A stretch of 5,995 nucleotides of DNA from Oscillospiraceae bacterium (GTDB taxonomy: Bacteria; Bacillota; Clostridia; Oscillospirales; Acutalibacteraceae). Shown piece after piece: positions 1-5,400 of the stretch. The notes beneath the pieces are model-generated. The model made no database searches, was not told where the DNA came from, and was given only the letters and a program-made list of their open reading frames with translations. The position numbers and the translations under genes are program-made. Each line of letters opens with the position of its first letter. Positions within the stretch are counted from its first letter, which is position 1. The stretch is taken from the NCBI GenBank assembly GCA_902796535.1, contig CADBPL010000133.1:1-5995 (forward strand), written 5' to 3'.

Positions 1-26
1 GATTTTTCGTCAGATGAAACAAAAAA

Positions 27-104
27 CGCAGGCAATACTTGGTGTATTAACGAGTATTTTTGTGATATATGGCGGAAAATACTCCGTCAAGACGTGCGCC
101 TGCG
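27..104 (+). other. Self-complementary region, possible structured RNA or leader
   Basis: No gene is recognised at the left edge. The stretch is strongly self-complementary. An outer 7-bp stem pairs 27-33 (CGCAGGC) with 98-104 (GCCTGCG). Inside it, a perfect 9-bp stem pairs 52-60 (GAGTATTTT) with 76-84 (AAAATACTC) around a 15-base loop. That stem extends through 47-51 with 86-90, with one bulged C (85) and one A-C mismatch. A small hairpin, 34-38 with 44-48, is an alternative fold for part of the 5' side. A terminator follows 24 bases later, so this could be the 3' part of a small RNA. Two open frames also run in from the left edge, one to a TAA at 122-124 and one to a TAA at 163-165. Neither gives a recognisable protein, so a truncated C-terminus cannot be excluded. 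The strand is inferred from the terminator. No known RNA family is recognised. Confidence 0.35.
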
Positions 105-127
105 ATTTAATCAGTGGTTACTAAGGG

Positions 128-163
128 AACAGGCAGCGCCCGCCAAGGTGCTGCCTGTTTTTT
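128..163 (+). terminator. Rho-independent terminator of the upstream unit
   Basis: A 13-bp stem pairs 128-140 with 147-159 (one G-U pair) around a 6-base loop at 141-146, and is followed by a run of T at 158-163. The T run lies on the plus-strand 3' side, so it ends a transcript entering from the left of the window. The opposite strand has only a weak TTCCCTT after the stem. It may still slow polymerase coming out of the convergent glycerophosphotransferase gene, whose stop codon is about 45 bases away. Confidence 0.85.
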
Positions 164-171
164 AAACATAC

Positions 172-212
172 GGCACGATCTGCGCACCCAACCGTGCGGT
201 GTGCCTTAAAGC
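172..212 (-). repeat. Palindromic repeat, left copy, at the 3' end of the glycerophosphotransferase gene
   Basis: On the plus strand CGCAC (183-187) pairs with GTGCG (194-198), and an outer GGCAC (172-176) pairs with GTGCC (201-205). Read on the minus strand, the hairpin starts directly after the TAA stop at 206-208 and is followed by GTATGTTT, so it may act as a weak terminator or 3' stabiliser. The block 194-212 matches 1426-1444 upstream of the same gene, differing by two single-base indels, so the gene is bracketed by related copies in the same orientation. Confidence 0.55.
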
Positions 213-1381
213 TCGCAGATCGCTTCGTAAACGCGTTTGCAGTTGTTCTGGTCGTTGAATTTGAAGAACGTGTTCATGCGGTTGAGATATTTTTCATCCG
301 GCCTGAGATCATTGTCAAGAATATGCTGCAGATTGTTCAGCAGGGCGTCCTGTGTTTCGACCACCTCGCCAAAGCCGTTTTCCCGATAATCAAAATAGCC
401 CTTTGCGTATTGCTCCGCGCGAAAAGCCGCTTCGTCATATTGGTAATAGACCACGGGCTTGCGCATATAGGCATAATCAAAAAATACGCTCGAAAAGTCG
501 GTGATGAGAATATCGCTGTGTATGAGCAGATCCTGTACGTCGTTGTTTTTGAAATCGGCGATTTTGATGCGCGGGTCGCTGCATTGGAAACAATCCAGAA
601 AACGGTGCACCTCAAAATGAGGGTAGAAAACCAGCTCGTAATCGTTTTTTTCAAGCAGCTCGGAAAGCTTTTTGCTGTTCAGGAAAGCGTTGTAGTTCTT
701 GAAATAATCGCTTTCCAGAAACGTGTGCCTGTTGCAGGTGCGCAGGGTGGCGCGCCAGGTGGGCATGAACAGCAGCTTTTTGGTCGGCCGGTCGGTCTTT
801 TTCAGGTTGTCGTAGCGGCAAAGCCCTGTCAGCTTCAGCACGCCTTTCGGGTAGCCGAAGGTCTGGTCGATATAGTCAAATTCCGGCACGGCTGCGCAGA
901 CAAACATATCAATATTGGTTCGATCCGCATGGCAGAAGGCCATATCGTCCTTGGTAATGCCGTGCTGGAGGAAGATCTTTTTGGCATGATCGGGAAAGAA
1001 CCGGCCGAATTTGTTAAAGAAAAGAATATCCGGCGAATACCCGTCAATGTGTGTGCTGACCCTGACCTTTGCCAGAATGAAGCAAAGATAATGGCGAAAG
1101 CTGCCGTATTCCACCAGCGTGCCGAGGTCGGCGACCTTGCCGCGGTCGGGCGAATTGCCGGTGATGATATAAACAGCGTTGATCTCCGGGTGTTCACGGC
1201 GCAGATATTTGAAAAAATGATAACCGTTGTCGCGCGCTTCCTGCCCGCGCTCCGAAACGATCCACAGCCCCCGGTAGGCCGGCTTGCGCCGCACAAACAG
1301 GCTGACGGCTTCGGCCGCGATCATAATAAAAAAGACTCGAATATAAACGAACAACCGTTTAATTTTATACATAACCTTCAC
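206..1381 (-). CDS. CDP-glycerol:glycerophosphotransferase family protein (TagB/TagF type)
   Basis: This 391-residue protein belongs to the family that transfers glycerol-phosphate (or ribitol-phosphate in some members) from the CDP-activated donor to a wall teichoic acid or other surface glycan at the cytoplasmic membrane. Visible family marks are FLQHGITKDD (about 137-146, with the conserved HG), FYPH (252-255), TDFSSVFFDY (294-303) followed by RKPVVYYQYD (307-316), and KGYFDY with a following GFG (328-338). A hydrophobic stretch at about 11-30 suggests peripheral membrane attachment. The length fits single-domain TagB-like enzymes rather than two-domain TagF. The start is uncertain: this reading uses GTG at 1381, while an ATG at 1372 would remove three residues, and neither has a good ribosome binding site. 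A five-codon frame (ATG at 1392, stop at 1378) overlaps the GTG. It is transcribed divergently from the glycosyltransferase run. The exact acceptor and polyol cannot be told from sequence. Confidence 0.9.
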   Translation of the reverse strand: MKVMYKIKRLFVYIRVFFIMIAAEAVSLFVRRKPAYRGLWIVSERGQEARDNGYHFFKYLRREHPEINAVYIITGNSPDRGKVADLGTLVEYGSFRHYLCFILAKVRVSTHIDGYSPDILFFNKFGRFFPDHAKKIFLQHGITKDDMAFCHADRTNIDMFVCAAVPEFDYIDQTFGYPKGVLKLTGLCRYDNLKKTDRPTKKLLFMPTWRATLRTCNRHTFLESDYFKNYNAFLNSKKLSELLEKNDYELVFYPHFEVHRFLDCFQCSDPRIKIADFKNNDVQDLLIHSDILITDFSSVFFDYAYMRKPVVYYQYDEAAFRAEQYAKGYFDYRENGFGEVVETQDALLNNLQHILDNDLRPDEKYLNRMNTFFKFNDQNNCKRVYEAICEL

Positions 1382-1401
1382 CGCTTACGCATTTATTTTT
1401 T

Positions 1402-1444
1402 AAGCCAGCGCCGCACAAATGGGGTGTGCGGTGTTGCCTTAAGC
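1402..1444 (-). repeat. Palindromic repeat, right copy, at the 5' end of the glycerophosphotransferase transcript
   Basis: CCGCACA (1411-1417) pairs with TGTGCGG (1425-1431) around a 7-base loop. On the plus strand the stem extends outward through 1402-1410 with 1432-1440, using G-U pairs and one C-C mismatch. On the minus strand the G-U positions become A-C mismatches, so the long fold is better as plus-strand RNA. The block 1426-1444 resembles 194-212 at the other end of the gene. The predicted start point of the minus transcript (about 1438) falls inside this element, so it could be a 5' stabilising hairpin or an operator. Confidence 0.55.
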
Positions 1445-1473
1445 ATTATACCGTACCGCAAAACGCTTGTCAA
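1445..1473 (-). promoter_or_regulatory. Consensus sigma-A type promoter for the glycerophosphotransferase gene
   Basis: Read on the minus strand, TTGACA (1473-1468) is followed after exactly 17 bases by TATAAT (1450-1445). Both hexamers are perfect matches to the housekeeping consensus. The predicted start point is near 1438, leaving an untranslated leader of about 57 bases that contains the palindromic repeat. The gene it serves begins at 1381. Confidence 0.8.
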
Positions 1474-1528
1474 GCGATCGAAAGGGTGTACAAAATGACG
1501 AATTCTCAATTTATTGTCGATTTTACTG

Positions 1529-1556
1529 TTGATTTTTCTTGAAATTTTGATATAAT
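1529..1556 (+). promoter_or_regulatory. Extended -10 promoter for the glycan operon
   Basis: TTGATT (1529-1534, four of six consensus bases) is followed after 16 bases by a perfect TATAAT (1551-1556). The latter is preceded by TGA (1548-1550), which gives the TGnTATAAT extended -10 form. Transcription should start near 1563, about 50 bases before the GT2 start codon. It is divergent from the minus-strand promoter; 55 bases lie between the two -35 boxes. No other plus-strand promoter of similar quality was seen before the downstream genes, so it probably drives the whole run. Confidence 0.75.
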
Positions 1557-1562
1557 ATAAAA

Positions 1563-1587
1563 AAAATCAGTTTTAATATTTGATTTT
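1563..1587 (+). repeat. AT-rich inverted repeat in the operon leader
   Basis: AAAATCA (1563-1569) pairs with TGATTTT (1581-1587) around 11 bases. It begins at the predicted transcription start of the glycan operon, where an operator or a 5' hairpin would sit. The surrounding sequence is very AT-rich, so a 7-bp match has limited weight. Confidence 0.3.
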
Positions 1588-1614
1588 AAATTTTCAGAAA
1601 AGTGGGCGAAAAAT

Positions 1615-2736
1615 ATGGCGATCAGGCTTACCATCGGCACGGCCGTTTATAACGTAGACGAACAGTTTTTGCGGGCGCATATCGAAGGGGTGCTCCGTCA
1701 GCTCACCGATGAAACGGAGCTGCTTTTGATTGACGACTGTTCCACCAACAATTCCGGCGAGGTCTGCCGCGAATACGCCGAGACAGACAGCCGCGTGCGT
1801 TACATACGCATGGATCACAACAGCTGGCTGAGCAGCGTGCGCAACCGCACCATTGCCGAGGCAAAGGGCGACTGGATCTTTTTTGTTGACGGCGACGATC
1901 TGCTTTCCGATCACTGCGTGGAAACCTTTCTGCGTTTTAGCGATCAATACAACGCGTCTGAATACGACATCGTCATTCACGACCGGCTGAAGTTTGTCGG
2001 TCAAAAAGAACCGGAACATCCCTGTGAGCTGACCGGCATCAAGGAATTGCCGCCGGAAGCCGGCCGTGCGCTGAGCATTTCCTGCCTTTGCCTTGACCCG
2101 ACGCTGAGCAAACCGTTCGGTCTTTCGTCACGCGCCTTTTACCATGCGGCGTGGGCGGCGCTTTACAGCAAGGAGTTTTTGGTAAAAAACGATCTCCTGT
2201 TTCCTGTCAAGCAAAAAAAGGCGCAGGACAGCGTCTTTAACACGGAAGCTTATTTTTATGCCAAAAGAATCGGGTACCTTCCCTATGTCATGTACTATTA
2301 CCGCGGCAACGAGCAGGGCATTACGCGGCGTTACAGCGCCGATTATCTGCAAATGGCGCAGTCGCTGACCGACCATCTGCTCGCGTGCGCCGACAAGTAT
2401 TTTCCGGGTGACGCCGACGTGGAAGAACGGTTTTACAACCACCGCGTTCTTTCGCTGGTCATGGACAATATGCGGCTGAACCTGTTCCACAAAGACAACC
2501 CCAACCCGCGTGAGGAACGAAAGCAGGCTTTTCTCACGTTCCTTGAAACCGAACCTTACAAAACCGCTGTCAGCCGCTTTGACCCCAAAGCAAGCGGTCG
2601 GTGGGAATGGCACCTGCCGGTCAGGCTGTGCCAGAAAAAACGGTTTGCAGCGCTTGACCGCTTTATGGGCAATCCAACCGCCTTCCGGCTGCTTTGCGGT
2701 GCAGACAGGCGGCTGGCCATGCTGTTCGCCAAATAA
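1615..2736 (+). CDS. Family 2 glycosyltransferase (GT-A fold)
   Basis: This 373-residue protein is a predicted cytoplasmic transferase that moves a sugar from a nucleotide-sugar donor onto a growing lipid-linked glycan. The N-terminal GT-A domain opens with a beta strand leading to TAVYN (about 9-13). It has the acidic DDCST motif (40-44) for the nucleotide, RNRTIAEAKGDWIFFVDGDD (76-95) with the metal-binding DxD-type motif DGDD, and a downstream LYSKEFLVKNDLLFP (183-197) with QDSVF (204-208). In the last motif D205 is the likely catalytic acidic position; many relatives have ED there, here QD. The remaining part, to 373, is a variable acceptor-side region with no transmembrane segment. The ATG at 1615 is preceded only by a weak Shine-Dalgarno (AGTGGG, 1601-1606). 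It is the first gene after the extended -10 promoter. The sugar and linkage cannot be predicted. Confidence 0.92.
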   Translation: MAIRLTIGTAVYNVDEQFLRAHIEGVLRQLTDETELLLIDDCSTNNSGEVCREYAETDSRVRYIRMDHNSWLSSVRNRTIAEAKGDWIFFVDGDDLLSDHCVETFLRFSDQYNASEYDIVIHDRLKFVGQKEPEHPCELTGIKELPPEAGRALSISCLCLDPTLSKPFGLSSRAFYHAAWAALYSKEFLVKNDLLFPVKQKKAQDSVFNTEAYFYAKRIGYLPYVMYYYRGNEQGITRRYSADYLQMAQSLTDHLLACADKYFPGDADVEERFYNHRVLSLVMDNMRLNLFHKDNPNPREERKQAFLTFLETEPYKTAVSRFDPKASGRWEWHLPVRLCQKKRFAALDRFMGNPTAFRLLCGADRRLAMLFAK

Positions 2737-2787
2737 CAAAAGTAACCCGACCGGGCAGGCCGCGGCGCTGCTTTCACAGGGAATACG

Positions 2788-4158
2788 GTGGCTAAGTACA
2801 TGGAAGAATTACCAACGAAAAATTCAAAAATTTTCATCGGCCTTTACATCTTTTTCATTTTCGGCGCCGCTATGGGCGACTGGAAGGTGGTTAATCAGGC
2901 GCTTGGCGCGCTGCCCAAGGTTATTTCGGCGGGCGCGCTCGGTTTGGCTTTTCTTTACATTCTGTGGTCGGGCAACTTCAAAAACTTCAAGGTGCTCTCC
3001 CGCTTTTCCATCATGTTTTCCTCCATCATTATCGGCATCATTCTCTGCTCTGTCATGATCTGGATCCTCGATTTGCAATCGCTCGGCTATATCATCAAGG
3101 GCGTTTCCAAAATTTCTTATCAGCTCCTCAATATCGCTATCGTGATTTCAGCCGTTTATCTGTTTGAGGAACAGGCCGCCAAATACACTTTTTTCGGCAT
3201 AACATCCGCCAACTTTGTCATCATCCTGCTCGGCGCGGCTACCAACGGCATTGGCGGCGCGGTCAAAGACATGATCGCAAACATCACCTCTTTCGGAGCG
3301 AACGAGGTGATCGTCAATTCCAAATTCATTCGCGCCATCGAAATACACGATATTACGTTTGTCATGGGCGTTTTTTTCCTGTATTTTGTCTTCTTCTGCC
3401 CGGGCGAAAAATACCGTTATGTGTATGCGGCCGTCGCCATGTTCCTGTTTTTTGCGGGTCTGAAGCGAATCGCCTTTCTCAGCCTGCTCGTCGCGGTTTT
3501 GTTTGCGCTTTTCTGCCTGCTGCTCGGGCCGAAGGGTCAGGTGCGAACGCTCGTAATTACCTCGATCGTGATCGTTATTTTTTGCTACTTTTACATCGTT
3601 ATCATCCAAAAGGGTATTTTTTCCCGCTTTTTGCTGGATCATGATATCGAGCTCAACGGCAGAGAAAGAATCTATGATTTTATTTCAAATTACTACGAAG
3701 TCAAGCCATCCTACCGCGGCAAGGGTTACGAGTTCTGCGTGCAGCTGCTCAAAACCATGAGAGGAACGCGTGACCAGGTCGTCGCCATCAACGCCGTGCA
3801 TAACGACATTTTGAAAATGTACGTTGAAATGGGCTTCTGGGGCTTCTTCCTGTGGATCATGGGCTACTATGTGTACCAGACCGAATGGTTCATCACGCGC
3901 TGCGGCGAAAAGGTTGCCGTCTGCTTCATGGCGATCAACATTTATATGCTGGTCACCTACATGACGGACAACACGATGTTTTATTACTGGTCGAGCATGA
4001 TTATCCGCATGATCCCGATGTGCGTGTTCTTTATGCCCGTCAAGGAACAGCCGCAGCAGGTGCCGCTCTACCGGCTGAGCGGGTTCAGACTGTGGCTGCA
4101 TCAAAAGCGGGAACGGGATAAGCTCAACCGGCGCAAGCCGCGCATGAAAGTAGAGTAA
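2788..4158 (+). CDS. O-antigen polymerase/ligase-like membrane protein (Wzy-type)
   Basis: A 456-residue integral membrane protein with roughly 11-12 hydrophobic segments (for example about 15-29, 41-60, 73-94, 112-127, 136-152, 189-204, 211-246, 254-273, 347-365, 374-392 and 398-416). A long hydrophilic loop lies at about 274-346 and the C-terminus is very basic. The loop contains NGRERIYDF (290-298), a glycine-rich RGKGYEF (310-316) and AVHNDILKMYVEMGFWG (336-352). The His followed by a Glu-x-Gly pattern is typical of the WaaL/Wzy superfamily. Family knowledge says such proteins join undecaprenyl-linked glycan units outside the membrane. Between glycosyltransferase genes, a repeat-unit polymerase is more likely than a ligase. 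The GTG start is preferred because AGGGA (2778-2782) lies 5 bases before it; an ATG at 2800 is the alternative. It follows the GT2 gene by 51 bases. Confidence 0.82.
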   Translation: MAKYMEELPTKNSKIFIGLYIFFIFGAAMGDWKVVNQALGALPKVISAGALGLAFLYILWSGNFKNFKVLSRFSIMFSSIIIGIILCSVMIWILDLQSLGYIIKGVSKISYQLLNIAIVISAVYLFEEQAAKYTFFGITSANFVIILLGAATNGIGGAVKDMIANITSFGANEVIVNSKFIRAIEIHDITFVMGVFFLYFVFFCPGEKYRYVYAAVAMFLFFAGLKRIAFLSLLVAVLFALFCLLLGPKGQVRTLVITSIVIVIFCYFYIVIIQKGIFSRFLLDHDIELNGRERIYDFISNYYEVKPSYRGKGYEFCVQLLKTMRGTRDQVVAINAVHNDILKMYVEMGFWGFFLWIMGYYVYQTEWFITRCGEKVAVCFMAINIYMLVTYMTDNTMFYYWSSMIIRMIPMCVFFMPVKEQPQQVPLYRLSGFRLWLHQKRERDKLNRRKPRMKVE

Positions 4159-4206
4159 GCAATCTGAATTCCTGCTTGAAACAGAGGCTGCAGTTTGAAA
4201 ATTCTG

Positions 4207-4213
4207 AAAGGAG
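4207..4213 (+). promoter_or_regulatory. Strong Shine-Dalgarno sequence without a correctly spaced start codon
   Basis: AAAGGAG is the best ribosome binding site in the window. No usable start lies 5-9 bases downstream: an ATG abuts it directly at 4214 and opens an unrelated short frame. The plausible GT4 starts lie 63-72 bases away, beyond a hairpin at 4214-4274. If that hairpin is looped out, AAAGGAG sits about 10 bases before the ATG at 4285. Confidence 0.55.
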
Positions 4214-4274
4214 ATGCGATTCGGGCATAAGGGTGAGATTGTTCATCTCATTTTGTGCGAATTCTGAATCGCAT
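4214..4274 (+). repeat. Nested 61-base hairpin between polymerase and GT4 genes
   Basis: ATGCGATTC (4214-4222) pairs perfectly with GAATCGCAT (4266-4274), and the stem extends to 4225 with 4263 by G-U/G-C pairs. Inside it TGAGAT (4234-4239) pairs with ATCTCA (4245-4250) around a 5-base loop, followed by TTTT (4251-4254), which resembles a weak terminator. The outer stem begins just after a strong Shine-Dalgarno and ends 10 bases before the likely GT4 ATG. GATG occurs at 4213-4216 and again at 4275-4278, as a small inserted palindromic element would leave. Possible roles are translation control, partial termination, or a mobile remnant. Confidence 0.6.
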
Positions 4275-4284
4275 GATGATTGTT

Positions 4285-5400
4285 ATGATAAGAGTGTTAC
4301 AATCCGTAAGCAACATGGATCGCGGCGGCATAGAGACCATGCTGATGAATTTTTACCGCCACGTTGACCGGGAGAAGGTTCAGTTCGATTTTTTGTGCAA
4401 CAAGCCCGCTCCGGGTGATTACGATGATGAGATCAGGGCGCTGGGCGGCAGGATCTTTATTTCGCCCGGTTTTATGAGCTATCCCAAATATGTCGCCTAC
4501 ATGACCGAGCTGTTCCGTGAGCACCCCGAATACAGGATGATCCACACCCACAACGGCTCGCTGATGCTTTACGCGCTGGTATCGGCTAAAAAGAATAACA
4601 TTCCGGTTCGCATTGCGCACGCGCACGCAACCGCCGTGCCCCTGGGGCTGAAGAATGAGCTGAAAAAGCTGATGCGGCCGCTGATCAAATATGTCGCGAC
4701 CGATTACTGGGGCTGTTCCGACGCGGCGGGCAGGTTCTATTTTTCCGAAAAACGCTGGAACGGCCGGCATGAGCTGATCCATAACGCGATCGACGCCGAT
4801 CAGTTCACCTTCCGGGAAGAAGCGCGGGACGCCATCCGCAGACAGTACGGATTCGGCGACAGCTTTGTGCTCGGCCATGTCGGCAGACTGTCGCCGGAAA
4901 AGAATCAAAAAAAGATTCTGGAGATCTTTGCCGAAATGCGCCGGCTTGACCCGAACACGCGGCTGGTGATGATCGGAACGGGCGAGCTGGAACCGACTCT
5001 GCGGCAAACCGCGGCTGAGCTGGGGCTGACCGACGCCGTCACCTTCACCGGCGTGCAGACCAACGTCAACGAGTGGTACTGTGCCTTTGACGCGTTTATC
5101 ATGACGTCGTTCAACGAAGGGCTGCCGGTCGTCGCCATCGAGGCGCAGGCGGCTGACCTGCCCTGTGTGCTGTCCGATACGATCACGCCTGAGGTCAGGG
5201 TGACCGATCAGATGCGGTTCCTCAGCCTGAACGACGACGCCGCGCACTGGGCAAAAACGATCCTTGACCGAAAACCGCAGGCGAGAGTGAGCCGCGCAGC
5301 CGAATTGACGGCCGCCGGATACGAAATCAAATCAGAGGCGCTTCGTATGCAGAACCTGTATTTGGCGCTGTATGCCGCCGCGAAAGAGAAGGAATTATGA
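4285..5400 (+). CDS. Family 4 glycosyltransferase (GT-B fold)
   Basis: This 371-residue protein is a predicted cytoplasmic retaining glycosyltransferase of the capsule/exopolysaccharide type. The N-terminal domain starts MIRVLQSVSNMDRGGIETM, with the GG loop at 14-15, and has IAHAHAT at about 110-116. The C-terminal donor domain begins near GHVGRLSPEKNQ (197-208) with R201 and K206 in the expected phosphate-binding places. It continues with MIGTGE (229-234) and the EX7E motif, E278 and E286, in NEGLPVVAIEAQ. The family opening motif makes ATG 4285 the most likely start. The frame is open back to GTG 4255, and in-frame ATGs at 4273 and 4276 are possible. None has a close ribosome binding site; the strong one at 4207-4213 is separated by a hairpin. 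The gene ends in ATGA, overlapping the next gene and suggesting translational coupling. Donor sugar unknown. Confidence 0.93.
   Translation: MIRVLQSVSNMDRGGIETMLMNFYRHVDREKVQFDFLCNKPAPGDYDDEIRALGGRIFISPGFMSYPKYVAYMTELFREHPEYRMIHTHNGSLMLYALVSAKKNNIPVRIAHAHATAVPLGLKNELKKLMRPLIKYVATDYWGCSDAAGRFYFSEKRWNGRHELIHNAIDADQFTFREEARDAIRRQYGFGDSFVLGHVGRLSPEKNQKKILEIFAEMRRLDPNTRLVMIGTGELEPTLRQTAAELGLTDAVTFTGVQTNVNEWYCAFDAFIMTSFNEGLPVVAIEAQAADLPCVLSDTITPEVRVTDQMRFLSLNDDAAHWAKTILDRKPQARVSRAAELTAAGYEIKSEALRMQNLYLALYAAAKEKEL

Noticed and set aside
27..104. tRNA-like size and 7-bp closing stem
   Set aside because: There is no T-loop consensus, no recognisable D-arm or anticodon arm geometry, and no CCA, so a tRNA is not supported.
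1467..1494. Second plus-strand promoter (TTGTCA, 16 bases, TACAAA)
   Set aside because: Both hexamers are imperfect and the first is only the reverse side of the minus-strand -35 box. The extended -10 promoter at 1529-1556 is far better placed.
194..1498. Long plus-strand open frame of 434 codons
   Set aside because: It lies antisense over the glycerophosphotransferase gene, whose minus-strand product carries clear family motifs. The plus-strand translation shows no family features and runs through both repeats and the minus-strand promoter.
4284..4289. Extended -10-like TGTTATGAT at the GT4 start
   Set aside because: No acceptable -35 lies 15-19 bases upstream, and the start point would fall inside the gene.
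4176..4367. Short 63-codon frame across the polymerase-GT4 gap
   Set aside because: It starts at TTG without a ribosome binding site, runs into the GT4 gene in another frame, and yields a His/Arg-rich product with no resemblance to a protein family.
4297..5247. Minus-strand open frame of 316 codons
   Set aside because: It is antisense to the GT4 gene, which has a complete set of GT-B motifs. The frame stays open because of GC-biased codon use, and the protein is unrecognisable.
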